Of a stretch of DNA of 64,000 nt, positions 47,201-53,689 are shown piece by piece. Under the pieces are notes generated by a model that did no database searches, had not been told where the DNA came from, and saw only the letters and a list, made by a program, of their open reading frames with translations. Location of the stretch: positions 6,578,548 through 6,642,547 of the forward strand of contig CM055094.1 in the NCBI GenBank assembly GCA_029204225.1, given 5' to 3'. Numbering within the stretch: position 1 is the stretch's first letter; each line of letters begins with the position of its first letter. The stretch is from Diphasiastrum complanatum. Lineage: Eukaryota; Streptophyta; Lycopodiopsida; Lycopodiales; Lycopodiaceae. A program made the position numbers and the translations under genes.

Positions 47201-49523
47201 TCATATGTCGCCCACACGCAATGTTATTGACAACATGCGCCCTTTAGATGCCTATACAGGCCTGAGGCCCTTTTTTATTCACTTTCAGTTATCACCTTTG
47301 TCTAAGATTTCCCATTCATTGACCTTCTTTGTTCATACGAACTCACAACCATTTACTCTCTCTCATATTGACACAACTATTACTAATCAATTAGCTAGAG
47401 TGGGGGCAGACTAGAGAGCTTTATTTGATAATTTTTAAGTAGTTGGCTTATAGTCTCTAGAAGCTTCCATTTTATTAGAGCATTTCAGGTATTGAAGATT
47501 ACTCAAAGGTATATAACTTTCCTATGACTAGATAATCTTCCCGAAAGTAGCAACAACTTAAGTCAATCAAATCAAGCCTCAACTTCCTCGTAGAAAATTT
47601 CAAGAAGAATCATACAATCAACACTCAAAACTAAACCTGGTGTGAGAAAATGCACTACTTATTGCTAGATATTAAAAGAAACAACACATAACATCTTCCT
47701 TTTATTCAAATCTCAAAGAACTACATGACCACTATAGAAAATAAATAATTCTTTTTCAAGTCTAAAGTACGACTAAAACCCACAAATACTTAAAAAAACT
47801 CACCAATGAAATCAAAGCTCACCAACTTTTTTAGCATGCATCACATGGACCATATGCATTAAAATTAACACTAATGCCATTGGTGTCCAAGTCTCAAGAT
47901 TAAGGGCAAGTCACATACATAAATTACGTAAACACTAGCTTTCATACATTTATATATAGATCAATAGGTTGAATTTTTGACACCAAACAACAAAAAGAAG
48001 TGATTCAGCAAGGATTAACAGTACTTAGAAAATCTTATTACATAAAGTCACATCCAAATGGAAGGAAATCACACTTCATCACTTGACCTTGCTCACATAC
48101 AAAATAAACCTAGACAACGCAATTAAAAGGCAAAGTGCCCACTTAGCTAGAAAGAATTAAAACCAACTAACTTTATACTGAATCTGGATTGATCACTTCT
48201 AATTTCGAAGTCGAATGAAGCAAGAAGTACTTTCATAACTCTTCAAACATATAGGTGTCACTTTCAAAACTCTTCAAACATGATAGTGCCAAGTGTGCAG
48301 CAACCTATTTTTGTTTGCGCGTTTAAGCTCAAATTGTGGCTTCTGATGAGACACAAAACTGTGCCCCTCACTTCTTGCTTTTTGCAGTACTTCAAAAGGT
48401 ATTTCTTCGACCTGTTCTTGCAAAAGTGTCTACACAACAAAAACCAAAGCATATCACGCTATGTTATCAATTCACGAAAATGCATCCAACAAACAAATAC
48501 AAGTGAATAAGCAAAATCCAATCTTGGAAGCATTCAAAATCACGTACAAGATTACACAATGTGAAATGAAATACAATTTCAAGTTAGAAGATGAAGACAA
48601 AATGCATCAACAAAAGCCACCAAGTAATATATCAATTAACCACAGTCTTGACGAATAATGACTACATACATATTTTATGCCTTTGAGCTATGTTGGCCCA
48701 CCACCACTTTCAATTTGACAAACCACAACATTATACCCTTACATGTAGGTATGTTCATACTAGCTTTTGCAATTTTATACATGTCTTTCGATTCTTTGGA
48801 AGGTGAATGGTAAACTCAACCATGATGAAGGCGAGCACTTAGATGAAAATACAAACAATTTGTTTTCAATATGTAGACTGTAGGGCCACATGAATACAAA
48901 AACTTAATTGGTTGTTCCTACATATTGGCAACTCCGAAGAGCCCTTTGCATAATCAAAATCACCTGAGGCGAAAAAAAAGTTTTCCCAGTCGCCAAATTC
49001 TAGCAAAAGTTGAATGCTATTAGAGTTTCATAAATTTTAAACATGATAAGGCATATGAAATGGCATTACTCTTTCTTGGTTTATATTTGATGCCAAAGTG
49101 GAGTCTACAAAAGGCCTACAAAAATAGATAATCACTAAGGTCTTGAAAATAAACAACGTAAAGGTTAATGGTTAGCACAAAGATCAAAACCAACTCGATA
49201 TAAATACTAACATTGTTATTGCAAGTAAACATAATTGCTAGAGATTCTTCTTCATGGGTAGTGTAACGAGATTTGTAAGAAAACTTTGAGGATCATAGAC
49301 AATAACTCCACTATTAACATTTTAAAATGCAAATGCTATGTGCTTAAAAGAAATCAAAAGTTCATGAACAAACCTCATCATCCATAGGATCAAAGTCACT
49401 TTCCAGATCACCATCGTCTTTGGGACTATTTTTTGATTCAACTGCATCTGCTTGCTCTAGCTCTATTCTTCGTTTATTCAATTTAGGCAATTTATCAAAG
49501 CCAATTGTGCCCTGTTTTCCCAT
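23343..49523 (-). CDS. RRP36: RRP36-type rRNA biogenesis protein, whole gene (about ten exons)
   Basis: Minus-strand gene for the nucleolar RRP36 family, which acts in early 18S pre-rRNA cleavage as part of the small-subunit processome (family knowledge). I rebuilt it from exons 49523-49374, 48411-48305, 46252-46186, 27726-27674, 27487-27433 (or 27440), ~26135-26107, 25562-25488, 23899-23782, 23641-23595 and 23438-23343. All junctions except around exon 6 join in phase at GT-AG sites. The protein is about 265 residues: an acidic N-terminus, IPFEVLQKARSEG, ANKNRPMEISSKKPVGRFRE, RDPRFESLCGNFDEDRF, a charged helix, EEARRKR, KQGKRPFYVKK, IEKYNQL, and a basic end KRRKKNAAKDHRYVPYRR. Intron 3 is 18.5 kb and full of transposons. 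Confidence 0.88.
23595..23641 (-). CDS. RRP36: RRP36 exon 9
   Basis: Acceptor GACAG|CT completes Ser. Encodes EMRRQELIEKYNQLK. Donor AAG|GTGAAC, phase 0. Confidence 0.92.
23782..23899 (-). CDS. RRP36: RRP36 exon 8
   Basis: Acceptor TTTTACAG|GAT. Encodes DRQLKSEEARRKRTLKITEQ and then KEAVKQGKRPFYVKK, the most conserved part of RRP36. Donor AAAT|GTATGC, phase 1. Confidence 0.93.
24142..24199 (-). repeat. tRNA-derived SINE head (copy 1) in an RRP36 intron
   Basis: On the minus strand TGGCTCAGTTGG (24196-24185) matches a Pol III A box and GGTTCGAGCCT (24152-24142) matches a B box, spaced as in a tRNA. The sequence does not fold as a complete tRNA with anticodon arm and CCA-proximal stem, so a tRNA-derived SINE is more likely. 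Its 3' limit is not defined. Confidence 0.6.
25029..25077 (-). repeat. tRNA-derived SINE head (copy 2)
   Basis: Closely related to the copy near 24142-24199: A box GGCTCAGTTGG (25072-25062) and B box GGTTCAAGCC (25038-25029), with the shared phrase GGCATCCAAAG between them. Same strand, 0.9 kb away, in the neighbouring part of the same intron. Confidence 0.6.
25488..25562 (-). CDS. RRP36: RRP36 exon 7
   Basis: Acceptor CTACAG|AGG. Exactly 25 codons (RLQKMSKTQKN through HLKWI). Donor ATT|GTAAGT, phase 0. The peptide is a charged helix as expected at this place in the family. Confidence 0.85.
26107..26135 (-). CDS. RRP36: RRP36 exon 6 (boundaries uncertain)
   Basis: Encodes KEARLKQLV before the donor GTG|GTAAGA, which is in phase 0 with exon 7. 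The obvious acceptor (ACAAAG|GC) needs an incoming phase 1, which exon 5 does not provide. A shorter exon starting after CTAG (16 bases, with exon 5 ending at 27440) restores phase. A frame problem or a missed microexon is also possible. Confidence 0.5.
27304..27449. repeat. 73-bp tandem duplication over the end of RRP36 exon 5
   Basis: Copies at 27304-27376 and 27377-27449, each beginning GAAATCAATAAGCAAG. The right copy contains the real exon 5 end and donor; the left copy is a near-identical decoy inside the intron. Confidence 0.9.
27433..27487 (-). CDS. RRP36: RRP36 exon 5
   Basis: Acceptor GAACAG|G completes Arg. Encodes FAKAYSFLYNEELPAEYK. Two donors are possible: after AAA (GTACGC, end 27433) or after GA (GTACAA, end 27440). 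The exon's 3' part is included in a 73-bp tandem duplication. Confidence 0.85.
27674..27726 (-). CDS. RRP36: RRP36 exon 4
   Basis: Acceptor CATCAG|GAA, phase 0. Encodes EHRDPRFESLCGNFDED, the central family signature. Donor CAG|GTATAT leaves phase 2. Confidence 0.92.
27923..27987. repeat. (CT)n microsatellite
   Basis: Uninterrupted CT repeat adjoining the left end of the GC-rich element. Confidence 0.97.
27988..29130. mobile_element. Non-autonomous DNA element with GGACGCG subterminal repeats
   Basis: Both ends are packed with GGACGCG/CGCGTCC motifs in opposite orientation (about 28000-28150 and 29030-29115), next to poly-T/poly-A stretches, a hAT-like subterminal design. Termini are imperfect and I could not define a target duplication. 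The interior has GA and GTGT repeats and a plus-strand Thr/Ala/Pro-rich reading (28495-28800) without a recognisable domain. Confidence 0.5.
29116..29169. repeat. (TA)n tract, target of the hAT element
   Basis: Alternating TA up to 29169. The hAT element starts at 29170, and the bases before it (ATATATAT) match those after its right end (35347-35354). Confidence 0.8.
29386..29560. repeat. 85/86-bp tandem repeat inside the hAT element
   Basis: Units begin ACATGGGCA at 29386 and 29472, with a third partial unit at 29557. Each contains CCAATGGGAGACCAACACAG. Confidence 0.85.
29783..30232 (+). pseudogene. Second ORF of the hAT element, convergent to the transposase
   Basis: A plus-strand reading of 149 codons from ATG 29783 to TAA 30232 with two in-frame stops (codon 31, 29873; codon 44, 29912). 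It encodes a highly charged Arg/Glu-rich helix (LEENIRRHNERHRK, RERAARRRANQEAARANREA). No known domain. Low complexity leaves open whether it was ever a gene. Confidence 0.4.
30672..34992 (-). pseudogene. hAT transposase, four exons, with disabling changes
   Basis: The ATG at 34992 opens MVQSDLSGLWDEV with a BED-type zinc finger (CRYC, then LKGH). A Pro/Ser-rich linker follows, then DUF659 (GCSIMSDGWTDVKRRPILNI), TDNATNC, TPCAAHGIDLL and RPAPTRFA-like sequence (KPAPTRF). Exon breaks: donor 33119, acceptor 33003; donor 32657, acceptor 32564; donor 32402, acceptor 32300. The third exon has the hAT dimerisation motif CERNWSTW. The last exon adds a 543-residue acidic, Pro/Thr-rich tail ending at 30672. 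An in-frame TGA (34176-34174) and a one-base shift at a G run near 33755 interrupt it, so it is probably inactive. Confidence 0.8.
35360..35699 (+). mobile_element. LINE 3' tail fragment running into (CT)n
   Basis: Sequence right of the hAT element ends GACATTAATAAAGATC followed by TTTCTTTC and (CT)n. This matches the 3' ends of the LINE copies at 41100 and 49850 (GACGTTAATAA..). The 5' limit of the fragment is unclear. Confidence 0.5.
35700..35752. repeat. (CT)n microsatellite left of the LINE
   Basis: CT repeat joining the preceding LINE tail to the 26S rRNA fragment. Confidence 0.95.
35753..36175 (+). rRNA. 3'-terminal fragment of 26S (large-subunit) rRNA
   Basis: Matches the conserved 3' end of eukaryotic large-subunit rRNA: GAGACAGGTTAGTTTTACCC, TTAGTACGAGAGGAAC, GAACGCCTCTAAGTCAGAAT, GGGGTATTGTAAG and GATCCACTGAGATTCAG in order. 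About 420 bases, with no upstream rRNA and no spacer or promoter. It ends at or near the natural 3' end and is joined to the 5' UTR of the LINE. It is a fragment, not a working rDNA unit. Confidence 0.92.
36224..36285. repeat. 18-bp repeats in the LINE 5' UTR
   Basis: Three near copies of TGCTGGTGCGCTGCCCGC in tandem, followed by looser GCTGGCGCTGCTG units to about 36360. Confidence 0.75.
36426..37334 (+). CDS. LINE ORF1 (RNA-binding chaperone-like)
   Basis: 302 codons from ATG 36426 to TAG 37332-37334. A Pro-rich basic N-terminus (MAPKKKEG) leads into a long coiled coil (about residues 50-170, with Leu heptads such as LKKQLHLFEAENSKLAKDLF), then an RRM-like part (FNIRVRGIA, FIKFRSLSQRNAALRLR) and a C-terminal domain. 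This order is that of L1-type ORF1 proteins, which bind LINE RNA as trimers (family knowledge). It is intact. The stop is followed in the same frame by ORF2. Confidence 0.88.
   Translation: MAPKKKEGVLTPPSLLDTPPSPVVTEEPSSVTETINMAAIDYTPSKPTESLFAYDLSFIRQEILGLKKQLHLFEAENSKLAKDLFGVTERVEQLEQENIYLKQRIAEKSALEETSNKINSLEKQVEETKTWATLFKPDDMGSKLSSLAKQVEETTSILKQGNHSQISSFPKENDLETVLGEQARRAKKAFNIRVRGIANGGKPLEEATDLLISKLSHVADGFDTAWRSKFDDNVLFIKFRSLSQRNAALRLRAKLKGTFIYMDDDLTNTQWLARKKIILEAKEKGQRVVFIDGKPRFFDLPQ
37332..37377 (+). promoter_or_regulatory. Putative stop-codon readthrough signal
   Basis: CAA TAG GAA CTA context. Four bases after the stop, TAGGGG (37339-37344) can pair with CCCCTA (37372-37377), with inner pairs CGG/CCG (37349-37351, 37365-37367) and TAG/CTA (37355-37357, 37361-37363). 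Stem-loops close behind UAG-G promote readthrough in other retroelements (established). Function here is inferred. Confidence 0.5.
37335..40886 (+). CDS. LINE ORF2: endonuclease, reverse transcriptase, zinc knuckle
   Basis: Open in the ORF1 frame from the codon after TAG to 40886, 1183 codons. Endonuclease: LGFWNCNG, LLLAETH, LAGDFNAR, VVDYFIG, SDHSLLH. Reverse transcriptase: NYRTIMIGHTLAKI, VDFRKAFDSVP, GVKQGCPLSPTLFALYIDD, LLYADDVVLLS, NLKKTKIM; the catalytic Asp residues are all present. A C-terminal CQLCSLQEVEDEFHFIFRC knuckle has the form CX2CX8HX4C. The first ATG is at 37623, inside the endonuclease, so no AUG can start a complete ORF2. Readthrough of the TAG is the simplest explanation. 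Confidence 0.9.
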   Translation, partial: ELGAPGYRSYPRSPTNLRLGFWNCNGFLSSSSAGDFADFIRKCDILLLAETHESLYHPLPNIQEYSWHSAFRPFVRGKTCRGSGGVACLYRDTTVQMVKQDPYARYIWLHIIGSLLGLPQDIYIAVCYFAPQTSVFAEFGGDPFQALSDDIAIFSQQGSILLAGDFNARTSSRQTEFHAATDLLRLYPLDMGLDRVSQDADTPATSFGEQLITLAETHALAILNGLTQWPSSSAYTCYPHGGGHSVVDYFIGSPALISHISDFSITPPTISDHSLLHISLGHITSSLQISCSLPTHKRIPFTQSGFTNYTTILSQLLANFPFMAPIDQQATFLSTSLLAAASSSFPTKTTSSHRSVHNRWYDAECRSLHNHVTYARSHSPTTLKQCQKEYHRTTRTKKIKYLQSLCQKMINSLDSPSSSFFWKHFTRHSSTLAPIAIESWIEYATELYTTDSPPTSLSPRPGHCSLFTPDMVENAIKHAKLNKATDYDSLSVDFLKPVAHLISPYIAHVFNTAVTSGFPTAWCTNILHPILKAGDPMNVGNYRTIMIGHTLAKIYGSILQTVTGSFAETEGLHAMGQAGFRPGYSTSDQIFILRCIIEEARHRKQRIYCCFVDFRKAFDSVPRHLLFQRLSSLGFSEDTIAAIITLYERVLARFRDGSGWSSQIHSTIGVKQGCPLSPTLFALYIDDLERIIREEGGEGCPLADIIIPILLYADDVVLLSSSAAGLQSHLSALHHFCQRWGLTVNLKKTKIMVFNTNRQHMRDVIFYYDGLPIEIVTSYTYLGVLFSGPLLTFRPAATARLRKGHTALVHMERFCSTYYVQDPATRCLLFSATVSPVVLYSAETWCPDLSRDTWRDLTRIQILMLSRIIRAKPSVPHDIILAEFASPPLVVGAMFQIITFLHRVSDLDTSRYIVAALTSSCTIADQGAKHSWYRSVSALLQTWGLSALDLPNGTHAYIRQQIYRSYIRTIWSHPDPDRVKLHYYGTHLLRLDVSGLPILPVYLTQTLSFGLRYRIGQLRVSSHQLAIETGRYTDTPRLQRICQLCSLQEVEDEFHFIFRCPVYYEIRGRYHCLYRDIPLTLSSFLEYPDARCVGLLLREMYILRASLLPTLSDMDSSQAHITQFFQKRDRVDISVADFDVPVRRSKTQRVSARSSATRSSYASHQPTSRPTTTITHYFRLARS
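41131..41217. repeat. (CT)n microsatellite at the LINE 3' end
   Basis: CT repeat directly following the TTCTAA-repeat tail of the LINE. Confidence 0.97.
41308..41580 (+). pseudogene. Gypsy integrase fragment
   Basis: MSTSDHPHIDGQTKRVNQVL and NWDAYLPILEFAYNS are the C-terminal part of a Ty3/Gypsy integrase core. The similarity ends near 41463 and the frame stops at 41580. No other Gypsy parts adjoin it. Confidence 0.85.
41600..42345 (+). pseudogene. Dead LINE reverse-transcriptase fragment, same family as 36176-41130
   Basis: In several frames: VAKLYGTILQTAMSS, CCFVDFHMAFDLIPR-like, LYIDELERVI, VEDVALISS and EVVSSYT. Each aligns in order with the intact LINE RT 3 kb to the left (AKIYGSILQTV, VDFRKAFDSVP, LYIDDLERII, YADDVVLLSS, EIVTSYT). 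Frameshifts and stops throughout, and the YADD motif is destroyed. Confidence 0.8.
42346..42639. other. Short unassigned stretch
   Basis: No coding feature. It leads directly into the target duplication of the next element. Confidence 0.4.
42645..44616 (+). mobile_element. Small non-autonomous LTR retrotransposon with target duplication
   Basis: 5' LTR 42645-43129, primer-binding site TGGTATCAGAGCC at 43130, gag remnant, polypurine AAGGAGGG, 3' LTR 44160-44616. AATGT flanks both ends (42640-44644 side: 42640-42644; and 44617-44621), a perfect 5-bp target duplication. The LTRs start TGTTGGAATG and end CTACA. Only 1972 bases, so it needs enzymes from a related Copia. Confidence 0.93.
43729..44172 (+). 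pseudogene. Copia gag remnant of the small LTR element
   Basis: MAKESESIGSLFNEDRLDGT starts at ATG 43729 and continues NYFLWCYMIKNLLIAKGL. A TGA at 43843 replaces the conserved Trp codon. It continues as EVVSGDEERPPTL..WDRRDAQAHSIIALS and then joins unrelated sequence up to the 3' LTR. No pol is present. Confidence 0.75.
44622..45276. other. Unassigned intron sequence with a dispersed repeat
   Basis: The part from about 45000 to 45260 (CTAGAGTGGGG, TCTCTAGAAGCTTCCATTTT, ATATGTCG) recurs at 47190-47480 in intron 2. No gene. Confidence 0.5.
45285..46083. mobile_element. 799-bp hAT-type non-autonomous transposon
   Basis: Terminal inverted repeats CATAGTTGCAGCG (left) and its complement (right end 46083), flanked by an exact 8-bp duplication ATTTGAAC (45277-45284 and 46084-46091). 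Subterminal AATCGCGATTCGCGATT repeats lie at both ends. The interior is GC-rich around 45710-45850 with GGGGGG/CCCCCC palindromes. No transposase. Its CATAG terminus is shared with the 6.2-kb hAT element. Confidence 0.95.
46186..46252 (-). CDS. RRP36: RRP36 exon 3
   Basis: Acceptor TTTTGCAG|G completes the Arg codon from exon 2. Encodes PMEISSKKPVGRFREVIQAP then KL. Donor TTG|GTGAGT, phase 0. It lies only 102 bases from the right end of a hAT-type insertion (45285-46083). Confidence 0.92.
46253..48304. other. RRP36 intron 2
   Basis: AT-rich, no ORF of note. Holds the second copy of the dispersed repeat (47190-47480). Confidence 0.6.
48305..48411 (-). CDS. RRP36: RRP36 exon 2
   Basis: Acceptor GAACAG|GTC, phase 0. 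Encodes VEEIPFEVLQKARSEGHSFV and on to KRANKN. Ends AG|GTTGCT in phase 2. The PFEVLQKAR motif is a family hallmark. Confidence 0.88.
48412..49373. other. RRP36 intron 1
   Basis: AT-rich intron without a recognisable feature. Confidence 0.6.
49374..49523 (-). CDS. RRP36: RRP36 exon 1
   Basis: ATG in good context (CCATGG), 50 codons, beginning MGKQGTIGFDKLPKLNKRRI and ending in an acidic DPMDDE. The donor GAG|GTTTGT leaves phase 0. Confidence 0.75.
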
Positions 49524-49638
49524 GGTCAAGGACTAAAGTTGAATGCTTGAACTACTCTTCCACAACCCTAGTACCAATCCATGCCTATTAGACACAAATC
49601 CACATGCCAAAGTGCATAAGAGACAAGCATCAACAGAG

Positions 49639-49640
<2 letters not shown>

Positions 49641-49730
<90 letters not shown>
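49641..49730. repeat. (CT)n microsatellite upstream of RRP36
   Basis: About 45 CT units, 118 bases before the RRP36 start codon, probably within or close to the promoter or 5' UTR. Confidence 0.97.
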
Positions 49731-49735
<5 letters not shown>

Positions 49736-49885
49736 GCTAGTTTATAGCATTTTACGGCCACGTCCTCCTATGGATGATGCTCCCACTGTTGCTTGTACAT
49801 ATTTTCTTTTTGGTCTTATGCACCCACGGGTACCCAAAAGACGTTAATAAAGCTTTCTTTCTTCTTCTTTCTTTCTCTCTCTCGC
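49731..49885 (+). mobile_element. LINE 3' tail inserted at a (CT)n tract
   Basis: Ends with GGTCTTATGCACCCACGGGT, ACCCAAAAGACGTTAATAAAG and a pyrimidine tail (CTTTCTTTC..CTCTCTCTCGC). The phrase ACCAAAAGACGTTAATAA is shared with the 3' end of the intact LINE at 41080-41110. A (CT)n tract lies on both sides. Confidence 0.75.
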
Positions 49886-50140
49886 TCCAAATTATCCATG
49901 TTAAGTCTATAGTCATACCACTTCAAGTTGAGTCTATTTTCAAGTTGATTACATATATCCAGAGAGCGATGAGCCTTCTTGTTACGTCCGTGTCCAGTAT
50001 AAGGGATTCAAAATAATCCTTGACGTGGATATTCGATACTCTAGTGTACGATTTCGTTAGCTATGCCTCACCATTCCGAACTAGGCCATAAACATAAAGG
50101 TAGCTCAAGAGGGAGGCCCTGAGGACACCAAGCGACGCAC
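49886..50140. other. Short stretch between two LINE remnants
   Basis: No recognisable coding feature. It may be the 3' UTR of the minus-strand LINE. Confidence 0.35.
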
Positions 50141-52023
50141 TTAAAGGGATTCACAAGAGACCCAAAGTTGAGAGTTGTTGAGAGAAATGTAGGAAAGCTG
50201 GAATGATGTCGTTAGTAGGTCCCACAATATGAGTGTCATCAGCAATAGAGGAAAACAAAAAGGATGGAAAAGCAGCAGAAGAAGCTTGCAATGCCCGAAA
50301 GTGTGCCAAAGCAAAAAGAGGACCGCCCAAGGGGTCACCTTGCCTAGTACCATCAACAGAAGGGATAAATGAAGAATCACCTAAGCGAGAAGCATGACTG
50401 AAATATAAAGGCACGTCCATGGAATTAAAAGACCGAACAAACGAAATGAGCTGAGCAAGTGAACTATGAGCTGCACGAAGTTCTTGGAAAATGGCCCCTT
50501 GGGAAACGAAATTGAAAGCGTTTGAAAACATCCACTTGAAAGACAACCCAACCTGAATGAAGATCCAAGGTAGCACACAAAGCATCTATGACCGCCCAAG
50601 AGTAGCACAACCAAATTGATGAGGAAAGAGGTGGTCATGAAAATTGTCAGAAAGCTGAAAACCAAGGGCCCGAGAAACCAATCTATATAAAATGCCTCCA
50701 ACAGCAATCGGACGTACACCACCACCATGCTTATCTAGGGCTATCAAACGAGCAGCACCGAGAATGGAGGCAATAGAGAAAGGAATACGCTCATATGCTA
50801 CTGAAGAGCAAACTTGAAAGAGCAACCCAAACCCGCTAGCAGAATCATCATGGGAGAAACAGTCGCGAAGATGCTCAAAAACCATACCAGAAGGACACCT
50901 ACTTGACAAATGAGGACTGCATAGAAACGCATTAAGAAAATGGGATTTTGACAGGCAGATGAAGGAGTTGTTGGACTCATAGGAGCTAGAGCATGAGCCG
51001 CATGAGAATGCTCACCCCCTTGCCCAAGTAAAACACATTGACGCAACCGACGATGAACAGGTGGTACAGAAACACCATTTGAAATAAGATCCAGCTGAGC
51101 AACAAGCGCCTGAAACCGAAGGAAATGCTCCTCTTGCAAATTTTCCCAATCTCCTGACATAAAGCGACAAATCTTGTTGCGAGATTCCCGGTGACCAGCA
51201 TCACCACCCCTAGGAGGCAGGGGCAAAAACCAGATAGGAAAGAGCCAAAAGGCAAATGCCAGGCTGCAGTATCAGAAGGGTTGGAAGCCAAACGAGAGAA
51301 ACGTAAGGACAAAGCTCTCTGGACGTCCAAGCGCAAGGCAAAGGGTATGTGTGCATAAAGACAAGGACGAGGAAAACCTAAGTGGAAAGCGGCTAAAATA
51401 TCAAGAGAGCGAATCCAACTCCAAGCCGAGTCAAGTGGCGAAGTGGGAGCTCGACATTGGTTAAGGCAAGCTGCTAACAAAAAGTAGACAAAGCGTTTTG
51501 ATGGCGAGAAAGGCCGGCACCTTCCACATAAAGGCGACCACAACCTGCACATGGACTACGGAGGCGAGGAGAGGAAGACGGAGAAACCTGAGAAACTGAA
51601 AGACAGGAAGAAACGTGGTGGCAAAGATGGGGTGGGTAGTATGGCGCCACCTGGCCGGAGGAAACAGGCAAGGAATTCACAACATCACGGTGAGCTTCAG
51701 GACGTGCGCATGAGGGGGAAGGACGGGGAGGCTAGTTTGAAGGTGAAGCGGGTTTCTTTTCTCCACACTGAGCAGGAGGATTGAAATCCGTGAGTTGCAG
51801 AGGAGGAAAATCTTGAGGAACCATATTGACAGCGAAAGAGAGTACCCCGGCTGTAGAAAAAGGTCGGTTGCTTATGCGAGGGCCGCTTCCAATCCCCAAG
51901 AGATGAAGACCTGAGCTTTGAAGCAACAATAGGTATATACAAACAGAAGCCAGCAAGCAAACCAAGGACAGGCTTATGGTAAGAATCTAAGCAAAAACAA
52001 TAATTGCTTGAGGAAGTGAGCAC
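50141..52023 (-). pseudogene. Dead minus-strand LINE of a different clade
   Basis: From right to left in shifting frames: a zinc-finger-like CAGCGRLYVEGAGLSRHQ (51560-51490), a long Leu-rich stretch, then RT motifs RPIAVGGILYRLVSRALG (50720-50670), FKWMFSNAFN (50540), GTRQGDPLGGPLFALAHFRA (50350) and IADDTHIVG (50235). RQGDPLG and ADD differ from the QGCPLSP/YADD of the intact LINE, so it is a separate lineage. Many frameshifts. Confidence 0.75.
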
Positions 52024-53689
52024 TCAAATCTTTAGGTTGAGGAGGTCACTGGCCATCAAGAATCAAGGGCTGCTGGAAATTCAAAACTTCTGCGAGATTT
52101 TTGTGTGACTCTGCTGGTTGTCCAATCGTTGAAGCTCTGTAGCTAAGCATTGCTCTTGACGGCTGCCTTGAAAACATAGTCTAACGGCTGGCTATTTACA
52201 GCCTACATAAATCTCTATTGCCTGAAACTAATTATTGGATGAAACTTTTTACCTATCCAAGTTGACCGTTGTACTGTAAAAGGAAGTTGATAAAAGCGCT
52301 GCAGCGCCTTCCTGGGCTAATGGAGCGGTTGTTATTTTCAAGAAACTTTTGCTCTGCTATCGATTTCTTATATGACAAGGAGGAAGTGCAATTCTTGCTA
52401 TATCTCCTGCTGGCAGCTATTTATCCGGTGCCCTCGCCAGATAATCTATTGTCCATGAGAGCGATGGCAGGATGACCACACAGACGCAAAGAAAACCTGG
52501 CTCTTCCACATCGATATTGCTACTGACAAATGCGAACACTGTCAAAAAAGCTCTGAAACCTAAAGCAATCACCCAAAAACCTGATTCCCATGAAGAACTT
52601 GATCAATTGAAGCAGGACTACGCAAACTTGATCAACTGAAACAAGGATCAAAGAGAGCAACCATCACAAATTTGAGTAGATTTTGATATTCAAACTGCTG
52701 AAAAGCCCCGATTTCTGACACTTCCTCAACGAATACACACACAAAAACCCTAAATGTAAAATCTGAAATCTAGTGTCTTCCTTAGCTAAAGCTGCTCAAA
52801 ACTTGACTCTGAAGCTTGTCATATTGCCGTAACAAACAAATCTGAAGCTTTGTACCTAAAAGTTCAACCTCCTGCAGGATTTTCTTTTGGAATTCATCGG
52901 TCAGCAAGGCCATAAATCCGCAGTCTTAGAGTAATAAATCCTCCAACCTAATCTGCACTTGGTTTTTCGAGCATTAGGTTTTTGGAGAATCCATGCTAGG
53001 AAAAGTGCGCCCTGCTACAAAAAAAATCCGGCTCTTATAGCTCACGCCTGTGGAGTGTGACATGGCAATCATCTTGCTAACTTACTTTCGCTCTTATTGT
53101 GCTTTGCGGTGACCAATTATTTGGTGCTCTATAGCCAAAGTTATGATCGTCGAAAGTTTTGGCATTTTTTTAGTTCAAAATTGGCGAAGTTTTCGAAATG
53201 TTCTGATTGCATGTCAGTGAATGAAGCGCTTATGTGCGATAAAATCTCATGCATGGATATAGTTTAGTAAAAAGTACTTTGAAAAGCGACTTTTTAGTTT
53301 AACTAAAAAGCAGTTTATGTAAAAAGTTGATTTAACCGTAAAGCACTACATGTTGAATTTGATGCATGCTGGATGTTCCGAAATCACTTCAAAATGGATT
53401 GGTAACAGTGAAACTGAAAATTCAATGACGGAAAGCGATTTTCACAGTTTTGGTCCATATTGAACGGAATTAGAAAATCCCAATTACGTAAATTTTTGAA
53501 AGAACCGTAAAAGTTTTGATTTTGTCAAAATTTGTTGGTTATTGATTAAAATGAAATTAGCTTGTAAAGTGAATGACCGTATTGAGATATAATCGATAAG
53601 CTTATCAAGTCATAGTTAATTTCACTTTTGGTTGAAGATTTTAGATCTGTCAACTGAAAAAAGCAATTTTTTGTTTTAGGTTATCAATA
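52024..53689. other. Unassigned AT-rich region before a gag fragment
   Basis: No gene supported. Parts around 53000-53680 could be the LTR and leader of the Gypsy-like element whose gag starts at 53690, but I could not find LTR borders. Confidence 0.35.
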
